Of a stretch of DNA of 64,000 bases, positions 10,881-21,304 are shown piece by piece. Every line of letters starts with the position of its first letter. The stretch's first letter is position 1. The translations under genes and the position numbers were made by a program. The notes under the pieces are model-generated. The model saw only the letters and a program-made list of their open reading frames with translations. It was not told the DNA's origin and made no database searches. Origin of the DNA: Lojkania enalia (Eukaryota; Ascomycota; Dothideomycetes; Pleosporales). The stretch spans positions 372,001 to 436,000 of the forward strand of contig ML986582.1 of assembly GCA_010094045.1 (NCBI GenBank), read 5' to 3'.

Positions 10881-12277
10881 CTAATGTCCTCTTCCCCACC
10901 TTACGCCCTCCATCGTCTTATCCTCGTCTTTGCCTGGCCATAGTATATCACCGCGCCACAATGCCTTGATATGAAACACAGCAGTGAACAGCCAAAATAT
11001 GACTAGTAAAATGATCAGCGCGCTGCTGATGCCTTGGATGCCGGGACTGTTAAGTGCGTTGCCCGCCTGGATAGTGGCGAGAGCCAGACCGGCGTTGGGG
11101 AAAATGAAGGCCTAGATATTGTAAGTGACTTCCACAGTTTTTGATAGAGCAATAGGGCTAGTAGACTACTCACCCACCAGTTCAGGGTGAAGGACATGCG
11201 CCTCACGGCTGAGATTACCGCGACACTTGAAATGAAGAAGTACCAATATGCGAACAAAATGACGAATAGCCCAGCAACAATGAGAACTACCTTGCAAATC
11301 TGTCCGTCAGGGAGGTTTGAAGAAGTGAAGATATCTGGAGGAACGACGCTGGGTGCCCGGGTGCCGAGTGAGATGAGGCCCGCCGCAGTATATCCTGTCG
11401 AAAATTAGTCTCAATCAATACGCAATTTATGTAGACGTTCAGAACATAATCTACTCACCGGCAGGCCCCACGGAAACATACATTCCTGGTCTAGTCGGCG
11501 GTGTAGGCAGCGAACTACTCATCAACCTTTGTGTATACATCCCGTACATCATATACGCCACAATCCACGCCAGACCCTGCAACATGACAGCCCCAATCCA
11601 CATATTCCACCCAGCCTGACTAGGTTGACTAGGAATCATGGTGCCGGCCATCGGTCCGACTACCAGCAACGGGTAGATGGGGAAGATCCACGCCGGCATT
11701 GCGTCGGCCACGTTCAAACGCTCCTCTTTGAAAAACAAAAAATACTGTGCGACGCCTACGATGAAGACTACGGCGCAGTACATCCAAAAACATATTTCTA
11801 GTGCTCTGACGAGCCAGGGTCCGCTGCTGGGGACGCCGTAGGATTGCGCGCCGTTCAGGATCAGGGAGATGGAGACCCAGTATGCACCGAAGAAGAGGCC
11901 TTCTACGGGGTGGTGCAGGGACGCTGTCAGTTTCTTCGGGACGAGTATGAAGCGTGTGGATATTGCGATGTTGAAGATAGCAAATAGAACGATGTCAAGA
12001 ATGTAGAATATCTTGCCAATAGTATTTAGCCCTGGGAAACGATTCGGGGCGTTGGCAAGGACGACAGCGAGGGCGCCTGTGGACATTGTTGCAGCGAACC
12101 ACGGCCTGTTTATGCGGTTAATTGCTGTATACAAATTCTTATGAGATACCGAGTGCTTAAATACCAAGTGAAGTGCGCGATACGGTCGCGAAGGCCGACC
12201 GTCGATGGAATTTGTGGCTCCTCGCTGGAAGGAGACTTCTCGTTAGAGGGCCTTTCATCAGGGCGCGTGAACCTCAT
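10881..12277 (-). CDS. C4-dicarboxylate/malic acid transporter (TDT, Mae1-like)
   Basis: Predicted 403-aa plasma-membrane transporter of the tellurite-resistance/dicarboxylate (SLAC1/TehA/Mae1) family, which moves malate or other C4 acids; SSU1 sulfite exporters belong to the same family. Four exons: 12277-12165, 12105-11459, 11394-11174, 11111-10881. The introns are 59, 64 and 62 bp with GTATTT/GTGAGT donors, and phases match. Family signatures appear only after splicing: RDRIAHFTW joined to PWFAATMSTGALAVV at the first junction, and FTLNWW joined to AFIFPNAGLALATIQ at the last. About ten hydrophobic segments are visible. The start is the ATG giving MRFTRPDERPS; the open frame upstream has no ATG before a TGA. 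It sits between a monooxygenase and a regulator on the same strand. Confidence 0.85.
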
Positions 12278-13623
12278 TATTCTCTTTATCGTCGACTTTG
12301 TTTTGTGTTTGAGACTTTCTTCATACTTTCGCAATGTTGTGTTGCAGCTTCGAGATGTGTGATGTCATTGGCTTTCTAGACTCAGGACTTCGGAACAACG
12401 GCACAGTGGTGTCTCATGCACTGACGCAGGCCTAGCGTACCAGCGGAGGTTGGGGTTCCGCAAGTGAATCTAATAGGCGAGTAGGACCCATCTTTTGGGA
12501 TCGGAGATAGAGCAAATGTCGAGTGTGTGGATAGTATAGACGCGATAGCGACGCGAGAATGTGGAAGTCTTACAATGATGAGTCGTTGCTACACTACGCG
12601 TCATAGATTGGCACCTAGTATTTTCACGGCTCGAATAACTCCCATATCCATATTCTCACGTCTTCTTTGATTGAATTCGCCCATAACCCTTAAAACCTTC
12701 ACATCACCTATCAACATCTGTATTCCCATCGCGCTTGACGGGTTCTTGGGAAATACAAACGTCGCGTTTTCGCATTGTTATGATTGTAAATATCTCTCCT
12801 TGCATGCCACTGTCCCTCATTCGGCGAATGAATAATTGGTTTCTATGAAGATTCGTTCGGGAAACAAAAATATTGTATTGGGCCTGCGATGTATACAAGC
12901 TAAGTGTATGAGATTTGTTGTCAGTAAATTAAATGAATAGCTCCAATTTTCCGCTCGATACATTCAATCATCCTGATAAGGAGTTGTCTTCAATAACAGC
13001 GTATCTTACACTCTATCCCCCAATCCTTAAATAAAAATCATCGTCGTAGTATAGCAGAACGGACAGATGTCGATATCCCATCGAACAAAGATAGTAACAC
13101 ATCATCGAAACGTATCCCCCACGAGCACAGCGCCCCCAGACAATTTTATTATCATCTTGGCCACCTAAGGACTAATTCCCTGTTGTCGCAGACTTCGGTG
13201 CATTGTGCGGGAACGTCATCCCAATATCATTGCGCTTTCATGACAGTGTTATGTAATGACACCACCATGACGTAATCGTCAACCCACACGTTCGCTCGTA
13301 TCGAAGAGTGGGGCAGGCGATCCGGGGTCCTCGCCAAACGCTATCAGGGACACTTTTCCGTCCATGGGGTCCCTACAACTCCAAGCCTCTTGACTACGAC
13401 CATAGTGGTAACCAAGATCCTTCAGAACCAGTACGAAGTGACTGTTGAATTTACTGAGCGTTGGCTGAGAATGGAAAATTGCGGTCCTGCCCCAGGCAAC
13501 CCATCAGCGCATGAGGTGAAAAGGCTAGTTGTCCCATTCTAACAACAAAGTCCTGTGTTAGCATTTTGGTATATGTGCAGGATATTCAGATGTATTATTG
13601 AAATCTGCAATAACAGCCGTCGC
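12278..13623. other. Intergenic, no gene seen
   Basis: Only short overlapping open frames. This is promoter-side DNA of the transporter and 3' flank of the regulator; no RNA gene recognised. Confidence 0.5.
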
Positions 13624-16219
13624 TTAGAACTTTTGGCTCTCTTGATTGAGTGCGCTTTCGCGAGACGTTGTCCGACTTGTGCTTAGCCAGTCCTCTTGGG
13701 TGAGCAGACTGCTGGATGAAGCACTTCTGCTTGCGCTTTGGCCATTCTTGTTTTCGAGGGTCATAGCATCCCATTGCGAAATGATGGCGTCCATTTGTAT
13801 TCCTGGTACTGTCTTGATGCTGTCCGCGACATACTGGCTTCTGACTATGTTAGACGCCATTTTAGTCCACTCGTCGCTCCTATAGTAGTCTAATGTGCTG
13901 AGTGCCTCGATCGGTAACTGAATGTTTAGACTTTGGCATGTCTGTGTGAGGAGCCGGAATAGCGGTTGAGCGATGAAGACAAAGCAGGATAAGCTGCTAA
14001 GGGCTCGAAGGCAAGTAATGATGCCTTTGTAGGGCTCACTTATTTCACGGGAGTCGGGTGGTCGATTCTCGGCGACGAGTTCTTCAAGAGTACCGAAGCT
14101 GCAAATCATAATGGGGTGTAGAATGTAAGGGATAGCGTTCAACCAGCCATGTCGGACATCATGAAGCGCGAGAAGACGGCGGAGTTCCTTTATCGAGTTG
14201 GACACAGTCGAGTCAACCCGGTCGGCGTACGATTTTGCCCGCTCTCGCGAGCCTGCATCGTTCAGATATGGCCGAAGAATACGAATGATACAAACGTGGT
14301 ATTGCATGCTGCCAGTGTCAATATTTACGGACTGGCATTGTTAGAAACCGGGCTTACGCAGCAAGAAGGTTCTCAGGAGACGAATTTTCGGTTGGTTCCA
14401 AACTTTCAGGCCGCGAATCCCACCAAGACTTCATCTTAAGGTACAAAACCTCTACTTGCTCGGGATTCGGTGGAATTTTGGAGCCTCTGTCATCCACATA
14501 GGCAAAGCTATGTGCACAATCAAGCATGATGATATGGCGGCCGCACTCAGAACGGAAAAATTCTGACAAGTTGCGTTTAGTTGAAGATTTAGTCAAAACA
14601 TGGAACTTGACATACCTTCCACATCTTGTGTATCATCGTAAGGAATTGAAATTGGCGGTTGCATCTTTAATAAAATTGGAAACGGAATTGTGAGAGCCAT
14701 CGAGCTGAACACGTCAATATAGCGCGGTATCTATAGGAACTCAAACATACATCTGGAAATTAAACAAAGCCCATGCGGTTACAGCACGCACCCGTTCCAA
14801 CTTCTTTCGAGGCGCTTCCTGCGCGTGCGCTGTGGATGCTGCCGGCAGGACTCGAAAGAGGCCTAAATCGAGGGCCATACGACAACCTTCAGCCAGGAAC
14901 ATATGCCCGACTTTATCTCGACCGTGCTTTCCGAGTATTAGGAAAAGGAGCATTGCAGCTTGTATTCTAGGTAAAGTCGCTCTACCTTCTCCAATATCCC
15001 ATAGTCTCCTTGCTTCTTTATAGAGTCTAGTCATAGTACTATCGGAGAAAGGTTTCGTTCGATCCTTGATCATGGGGGATTGGAACTATGTCGTCTCAAG
15101 TTAGTCGCTTTGTGTCAAGCTTAGAAATGGCCAATTGACTTTTTCAAGTTGGGAAAATGGTAGGTATTTGAAAGATACTCACGCTTGCGGAGGCTAAAAT
15201 TGCATTAACGAGAAGTTCTGAACAGAAATCGTCCCTTCTAGCGGACATATCTTCCAGAAAAATATCCCAGTCTAGGAAATGGTAATATTTGTACTCCCAC
15301 GAATACCACGCAGACATAAGATGGGTGAGAAGGCTGCGATCGCTGATCACATTAGTCCAATGCCTCGCAGACTCGAGCCTTGAATCTACAGCCCTATCCA
15401 TAATATATGGTAAGCTTTCATGCAAAATCGATGTTATTGAGACAGATCGAGGCAACGAGCCCTGACTCTCTGAACTGAAGTCGGTTAAAATGGATATGGC
15501 CGAGGCGAAAATCCAGGACAAAGTATATACCTACCGAGCTGATACGTCAGCGTCAGAGTGATGTCTACGTCGTTGTGACGACGGTGCGTCCGAGTCCGCC
15601 GGCGAGACGCCGCTGCTAAAACTGACTCCCCGTAAAAACGAGCTAGATTCCGAACTAGAAGACTCCAGCGCAAGCCGCAGAGGGGGGAGGCTTAGGTTAT
15701 CCCATTGATGGGTTGGCTGTAACACCATGGGTTGAACAGGCAAGTTGCCCTGGCGCACGCAATCGACTAATTCTTGAATGCGCTGGGCTGAGGTCGTGGT
15801 GGGAGAGTTGGCCCTGATTCTTTTGAAGATCTCAAGAGCTTCTTGCTCGGGACGCACCCGGAGGAATTCGTACAAGTGGCGCAGGTTAGACAGCTCAGCC
15901 TGCATCTCTTCGTTTTTGCGCTTTATCGCCTGAGACGGCTTCTCGTTGGGACCGAGCTCGTACACACATTCTGTGTCCTTCTGCGTGCAGCAGGCACACA
16001 CGGGCCGCTGGCCATCGCACTGTAGTCTACTTAGGATGTTTATGGGGAATGAATATCTGGGCGGAGGCACACTTTTGATTTGCGCTTGCGGCAAGCGACA
16101 CAGGCTCCCAGGGTGACTGTTCTCTTGGGCTTTTGCGTTAGCAGCGGCCTCGTCTGCTGCTGCGGCGCTGATTCCTGGTCAGAAGGCGCTGGCTGGAGGG
16201 GGCGTAAGTTGCTTGTCAT
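13624..16219 (-). CDS. Zn2Cys6 transcription factor, seven exons
   Basis: Predicted 745-aa nuclear regulator. Exons: 16219-16073, 16019-15535, 15474-15183, 15085-14751, 14704-14616, 14562-14358, 14308-13624. The introns are 46-97 bp and every phase is consistent, giving 2238 coding bases. The zinc cluster is created by the first splice: GACVACRKRKSK joins CDGQRPVCACC, giving ligands Cys 40, 43, 50, 57, 60, 67. It is followed by a helix likely to form a coiled coil (KRKNEEMQAELSNLRHLYEF, about 80-100). The middle region has the fungal transcription factor pattern (HLMSAWYSWEYKYYHFLDWD; GHMFLAEGCRMALDLGL). The layout resembles Zn2Cys6 proteins of the nitrate-regulator type, but the ortholog and target genes are not identified. 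It could control the adjacent transporter, monooxygenase or SDR; that is inference from position. Confidence 0.85.
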
Positions 16220-17050
16220 GGTGGACTGCAATCATAGAACAAGCCGCAGACGACGGCAAGGGCGTGCATCGCCTGTCACCGCAAGGGGCAAAGCAAAGGG
16301 TTGGAGGAAGCGGGGAGGAGAAGCGCCCGCGCGATGAAGCCGATGGCCGGTGACGACAGACGGCAGCTCTAGCCGGGGTTAGGGGAATGTGGATGCAATG
16401 CAGTTCATGGCAGCATGGCTCTGACGTTGCCTGCCGGTGGGACGAAATTGATGCGAGGTAGATGGGGCGAGGGAAAATAATGGGGGGAGGGGGGTTGCTG
16501 TGACTTGATTGCTCGCCGTAGTCCGCAGCTCGTTGCGAACTTCTTCATCCAGAGCCGAATATGTAGGATCGAACAATGAGCACTATCTGGTAGGGGTACC
16601 GAAGCGTTCCACCGATCCTACACTGACATCTCCAAGCCGTCGAGTCTAGCCAGTCAAACTGCCAAAACTTCACAATACATGTGTGCTGCGTCGGAGTGTA
16701 GTTCGGACTGCCTTCGTGCCCTGGTAGCGAGGTTTTCGAAACCACCATCTCGTGCTAGCCGTAGCCCTGGACCTGCAATACTTGGAAATTTTCTTTTTCT
16801 TCGCCAGCATTGTTTTGGAACAGGATCAGTCACGATAATACCTTACTATGTGGGTTGGCGTCCGTGAAGCAACGCTAGCGCCAATCCCGCTGGCATGCGA
16901 GGGCGTTGAGCTCGCCAAAGTTGCCCGCCTACGCCACGCAACAATTGTCTGAAGCGGTTCCATGCGACCGGAAATAAAATCGTTGGTGCTATGGGTTTGG
17001 CTCGGGCAGAGGTTGAAAGCACACGCTACACAAGAAAAGGCATCCCGAGA
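16220..17050. other. Intergenic, promoter of regulator
   Basis: GC-richer upstream DNA of the minus-strand regulator and 3' flank of the SDR gene. No supported gene. Confidence 0.5.
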
Positions 17051-17977
17051 TTAGGAACTATGATGGACCTCTTCTTTCGTCCACACAACCTTTCCCTGCT
17101 TCCCGCCATCGACGTTGATGACATGCCCGTGTATATGGCTGCTGAAGTTGTTGCTTGCTAGGAAAAGAATTGCTTTGGCAACAGCCTCGCACGGGATGGG
17201 TTTTCCTAAGGCTGTCTGCGAAGCCAACCAAGTTAGCGAGAACTCAATAGAAAGCATTGCACTATGATGAATACGGAAGTAGAAGGAAGGTGTACTTACC
17301 GTCGCCTGTGCTTCTAGATAATACTGCTCGGGATTCTCTTTGCATTCTTGATGCCATCGCTCTGTCTCCACCGCCCCTGGTGCTACTGCGTTGACACGCG
17401 CCCCGTCCCATTCCCTTACTACCTCCGCCCTCAAAGACATAAGTAGGCCGCCCTGAACTGCGCTCTTAGTAAGGCTGTAGTCGGTGGCTAGCCTCTCTCC
17501 GAAGTGACCGCTCTCGCTGCCGATAATAATTAAGTTCACATTGTTCAATACTTTTCCATCCTGCTTTGCTCGTCGGAGCCCGCGGAGCCACTCTCTTGCA
17601 GTTAGCCAAGTTCCTGCGACGTTCACATCAAGGACCCGCTTGAGTTGGCTCAATGACGCATCTGCCAACGGTGCATGCTGTAGAACCGACAGGTCGAGTG
17701 ATGCTAACGCGATGCATACTTCAATTGGTCCGTGGGCATTGGTAGCCGCTTCGAATGCCTGTCGAATCGATTCTTCGGAAGAAACATCGCAATGGATAGC
17801 GGTGCAGGCCTTATTAGGAACTGGGTTGGTTCCAGAAGAGTAGCTAATGTCGAGGGATGAGACATATGCGCCAGCTGCGATGAAGTGATCAACGACAATG
17901 CGTCCGATCAAGCCTGCGCCGCCGGTAATAAGGACGTGAGTGCCTTTAAGGTTGAGGTCAAGTGAAGGGAGAGGCAT
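17051..17977 (-). CDS. Short-chain dehydrogenase/reductase
   Basis: 280-aa classical SDR, an NAD(P)(H)-dependent oxidoreductase of unknown substrate. Two exons, 17977-17300 and 17215-17051, are separated by an 84-bp intron. That intron is a multiple of three without stops, so an unspliced reading is also open; I treat it as an intron because it has GTAAGT, a CTAAC branch site and GCAG, and because splicing joins EAQAT to TALGKPIP in the way typical of the family. The cofactor motif TGGAGLIG spans residues 18-25, NVAG about 119-122, and the catalytic Tyr167 and Lys171 lie in YSLTK with Ser near 154-156. The C-terminal INVDGG is also typical. The longer frame starts with GTG, so the ATG giving MPLPSLDLNLKG was chosen. 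Confidence 0.85.
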   Translation of the reverse strand: MPLPSLDLNLKGTHVLITGGAGLIGRIVVDHFIAAGAYVSSLDISYSSGTNPVPNKACTAIHCDVSSEESIRQAFEAATNAHGPIEVCIALASLDLSVLQHAPLADASLSQLKRVLDVNVAGTWLTAREWLRGLRRAKQDGKVLNNVNLIIIGSESGHFGERLATDYSLTKSAVQGGLLMSLRAEVVREWDGARVNAVAPGAVETERWHQECKENPEQYYLEAQATVSTPSFYFRIHHSAMLSIEFSLTWLASQTALGKPIPCEAVAKAILFLASNNFSSHIHGHVINVDGGKQGKVVWTKEEVHHSS

Positions 17978-18391
17978 CACTCCACCCGTAGAGAATCGTA
18001 ATTGTTCTCCTGAGAAGGAAGCGAGCACCTCTGGAGATAAAACAATGAAGTGGAGAGGTGGGGTCGAGACTCCACTATGGCGCCGTCACGCTATCTCCTG
18101 AAGTTTGTAATTGGCATAAAACATCAGAGGCCAGGAGCCATTGATTCTACCAATTATCTCGATGCTTTGCATAGATTCGCATTTAACTTCGCTAACATTT
18201 CACGGCATTTACTTATGATTCTCGGCCTATCTCTACCTATCCTAAACAGAAATAGGAAGACCAACAGGCTGCTCACGGTACTAGATGCCGGCCAATGACT
18301 CTCATATGCTGTCACCCGTCTAAAATTAGCTAGAGCAGCCCTAACGCTGAAAGCAAAAGCTAAGCAGTCTGACACCCGAATTGATCCTGGG
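17978..18391. other. Intergenic, 414 bp
   Basis: Upstream of the SDR and downstream of SSL2, both on the minus strand. No feature seen. Confidence 0.5.
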
Positions 18392-20797
18392 CTACTTCTT
18401 TTTTGCGCCAGCGCTGCCTCTCTGAAGCTTCCGTAAAAAGTCATTCTTGACACCCTTTGCCTTGAGATCCTTATTCCTGCTCTTGTTATATTCTATATAT
18501 GCCATGTCCTGGCCACCTGACAACTCGGATAGTGTGCCGGCTGTTCTCCGGACACCGTTCTTCTTTTTCGCTCTCCCACCTGTGGATGCGTATTTGCTAC
18601 CGAACATATCGCCCGCGATCTTCTCTTCATCAGCATCCGTGTCTTTAGCGAGGAGAACGTCCATCAACAGCTCCCGTCGGTCCTGCGGAGACGAGAAGGC
18701 TAGATCGGGGCGCTGTTCCAAGCCCTCAAGTCGTGTTATGACCTTGAATGCATATCCCTGATCTACAAGAAAAGCTTGTCGTTTGGAAGAATAGAACATC
18801 TCGTCCGTATCCTTGGAGACTAGCGAATAGAAAAAGGCGTTGAAGCCTTCGTCATTTCTCCGTTTAGCTCTAAGAATTCTACCGAGACGTTGTGCCTCTT
18901 GACGTCGTGATCCATAATGGGAAGATATCTGGATTAGACAGGTTGCTTCAGGGAGATCGAGACTGGTGTCACCAATCTTCGACAGGAAGATTGTATTGAC
19001 CATTTCGTTATGTTGGAAGTTCTCTAGGATGCGTAATCGTTCGGCCTGGGGCGTAGCGCCGTAAATGTAGGCCTTGTTCAATTTCCTAGCATATTTCTCG
19101 AGTGCGTAAACGTTATCGGAGAAGACAATAATCTTGTCTCCGCGCCGCTCATGGTAATCAATGAGAAATTGGCACGCCTGAAATTTCCTAGGATTCATAA
19201 TGGAGAGTAGAGCTCTCTTTTGGACAGAGGAAGGCTTTAGCCACTCGGTGTAGAATTCTGGAGTCATCTGACACCACACCTCGGCGCATTGTACTTTGGC
19301 AATATGGCCTTGTTCTGAGAGCTCTTGCCAGTTCGCTTCATAAAGCTTTGGTCCGATTAGGAAATTAAGGTCTTCAATTTTGTCGTCTTCACGAAGTAGC
19401 GTAGCTGTCAGACCAAGTTTTGAATGGGAGGCAATTGAGTATGTAACCTTCTTGAAAATGTTGGCTGGAACGACGTGTACTTCGTCTGCAATCAGCAGAC
19501 CCCACTCACGAGAGCGGATGAACTCCATGACTTTTTCAGAATCGTACGATCGATTACGAGTAGAGGTAATCATGGTGTAAGTGCTAATAATAATACCGGC
19601 ATTTCGAGGGAATCTGTTCTTGCTTTCAGAGGTAAAGACGGCAATATCCTCGGGACTAATGTTCGACCATTTTAGAAACTCCGCTCTCCATTGGACAACA
19701 GACATGGCACTGGTGCATAGAACAATGACGGACTTCTTGACGCCGCAGGCGGCTGTGATGCCAACCAACGTCTTTCCTGCGCCACAGGGTAAGACGATGA
19801 TGCCGGAGCGAGCGCGAGAATTGGAAAACATCTTGCTGAGAGCCTTTTCCTGGTAATAGCGGATCTGCGCGTGTGGCCTCAGGTCTATGTCCAGTTTGGC
19901 GTTGACTTCGTCGTTGTTGAAATCGTATTCCTCTGTGAGAGGCAGGCCAATGTCTTGACATCTCTTGATAACCTTTTCTCTCTCCTCACTTTTAATCTGG
20001 AAAGAATGGACTTGGGCGACCTCTTCGTCGTCATCTTCTTCCCTCAGCGAAGCAATCATCTCGTCCGGTCGTTGAGGTTCTGCGGTCGCAGCCGATTGTG
20101 CGAGCTGGTTGGCCCCCGCTGCCATTTTTGTCCCCGGAATAGCCATCACACCAATCTTCGGTGCTGCCTCTTTGATGAGACCATCCGTGGTGTCAGCTCT
20201 ACATGATGCAATGGTTGGGTCTCTCAGCAGCCTTTGGAGAATCGCAGGGTCATCACTTTCAATGTAAGATAGTGTCTTTTTCAGCACGATCTTGGCCTTG
20301 CCAAATGACGAGGTGGATTTCTCGATAAAGGCAACGACAGATGGAGACAGCGCAGTCTTGGAGAACTCATTTAGCTTCTGGATAATCTCCTGGGATGAAT
20401 GGCCGACTGAGACGGCGGCAAACAGACTGTGGGCAGTCAGAGTGTACTCGTGCATGCGAGAGACGCGTGACTGTGGCTCTGCTATATTGATAAGGAAGTC
20501 CTGAGCTTCATCGAAGACCGGACTGAATGATTCTAATATGATGCGCCCAGCGTCGTCAATCCACAGTGGGCGACTGGCGTGGTCCGGCTTTAGAGCCGCA
20601 TCCCACTGATCGCATTTCTTGAAGAGAAACGACGCCTGGTCTATAGCATGGGTCGCCCGAGCCCTCTTGCTCATAGCCACTACATCGAATGCTTCCTTGA
20701 GCTTGTCGAACGTCTCCTGGTCGCTCAGCGCCTCCTCGCCTGGCGAGTCGTAATCATCGCTGTCGACAGCCGCCTGGGCTTTGCGCTTGGGTGGCAT
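18392..20797 (-). CDS. SSL2: TFIIH DNA helicase/translocase XPB (SSL2/RAD25)
   Basis: Intronless 801-aa ortholog of XPB/ERCC3, the 3'-5' DNA translocase subunit of TFIIH that opens promoters and acts in nucleotide excision repair. Visible motifs are Walker A GAGKT at 339-343, the DEVH box at 438-441, the XPB-specific RED triad at 469-471 (TATLLREDDKI), and motif VI QRLGRILRAKR. The N-terminal damage-recognition-type domain (about 60-250) precedes an acidic linker (LREEDDDEEVAQ). Length matches fungal and human family members. An open frame extends upstream from a TTG, so the ATG giving MPPKRKAQAA was chosen. It is divergent from the Hid-1 family gene across a 507-bp shared promoter region. 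Confidence 0.96.
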   Translation of the reverse strand: MPPKRKAQAAVDSDDYDSPGEEALSDQETFDKLKEAFDVVAMSKRARATHAIDQASFLFKKCDQWDAALKPDHASRPLWIDDAGRIILESFSPVFDEAQDFLINIAEPQSRVSRMHEYTLTAHSLFAAVSVGHSSQEIIQKLNEFSKTALSPSVVAFIEKSTSSFGKAKIVLKKTLSYIESDDPAILQRLLRDPTIASCRADTTDGLIKEAAPKIGVMAIPGTKMAAGANQLAQSAATAEPQRPDEMIASLREEDDDEEVAQVHSFQIKSEEREKVIKRCQDIGLPLTEEYDFNNDEVNAKLDIDLRPHAQIRYYQEKALSKMFSNSRARSGIIVLPCGAGKTLVGITAACGVKKSVIVLCTSAMSVVQWRAEFLKWSNISPEDIAVFTSESKNRFPRNAGIIISTYTMITSTRNRSYDSEKVMEFIRSREWGLLIADEVHVVPANIFKKVTYSIASHSKLGLTATLLREDDKIEDLNFLIGPKLYEANWQELSEQGHIAKVQCAEVWCQMTPEFYTEWLKPSSVQKRALLSIMNPRKFQACQFLIDYHERRGDKIIVFSDNVYALEKYARKLNKAYIYGATPQAERLRILENFQHNEMVNTIFLSKIGDTSLDLPEATCLIQISSHYGSRRQEAQRLGRILRAKRRNDEGFNAFFYSLVSKDTDEMFYSSKRQAFLVDQGYAFKVITRLEGLEQRPDLAFSSPQDRRELLMDVLLAKDTDADEEKIAGDMFGSKYASTGGRAKKKNGVRRTAGTLSELSGGQDMAYIEYNKSRNKDLKAKGVKNDFLRKLQRGSAGAKKK

Positions 20798-21304
20798 GGC
20801 GAGAGCAGCGCCCGTCCAGGCGCTTAGAGATGGACTATGCAACAGCGCGGAACGAGTGAAGGTCAGACGGAGCGGGTTGCGGCCGACGTTCGAAGTGAAG
20901 GTTTGACTGAGAAGGAGCCGCTGGTCAAGAGGAGGAGACGAACATGAATAGCTTATAATATCAGACAGGTGAACGCGTGACTAATCATTTGCACCGCCAC
21001 AGCAGCTTCTACCAAGAGCCCACCAGCGACAGGTGCGATTCGGTATAGGGCGAGCTTGGAAGGAAAAGGGGGAGTCGTCCAGAACAGTAGATGATATTGT
21101 GGTAGTCACTAATAAGACAGGTCTGCAGCAAGGTGGCCGTCACTATAGTCTATGAAGCAAAGAGCAACGCAGGTGAGTGGGTCTGGGCTGCCAGTTTGCC
21201 TTGTTTGCAGGCGGCATCACTGCACCTCCGAGCGACAACCGCATTCGCTCCGCCAGACAACATCGCCAGCTTCCTGATGTGCGCATAATGTGACATGTAC
21301 CCCA
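20798..21304. promoter_or_regulatory. Divergent promoter region of SSL2 and HID1-family gene
   Basis: A 507-bp region between two start codons on opposite strands, so it must contain both 5' leaders and promoters. No specific TATA or activator site could be supported. Confidence 0.5.

Noticed and set aside
8285..18028. Secondary-metabolite biosynthetic cluster
   Set aside because: No polyketide synthase, non-ribosomal peptide synthetase, terpene cyclase or similar backbone gene is present in the window.
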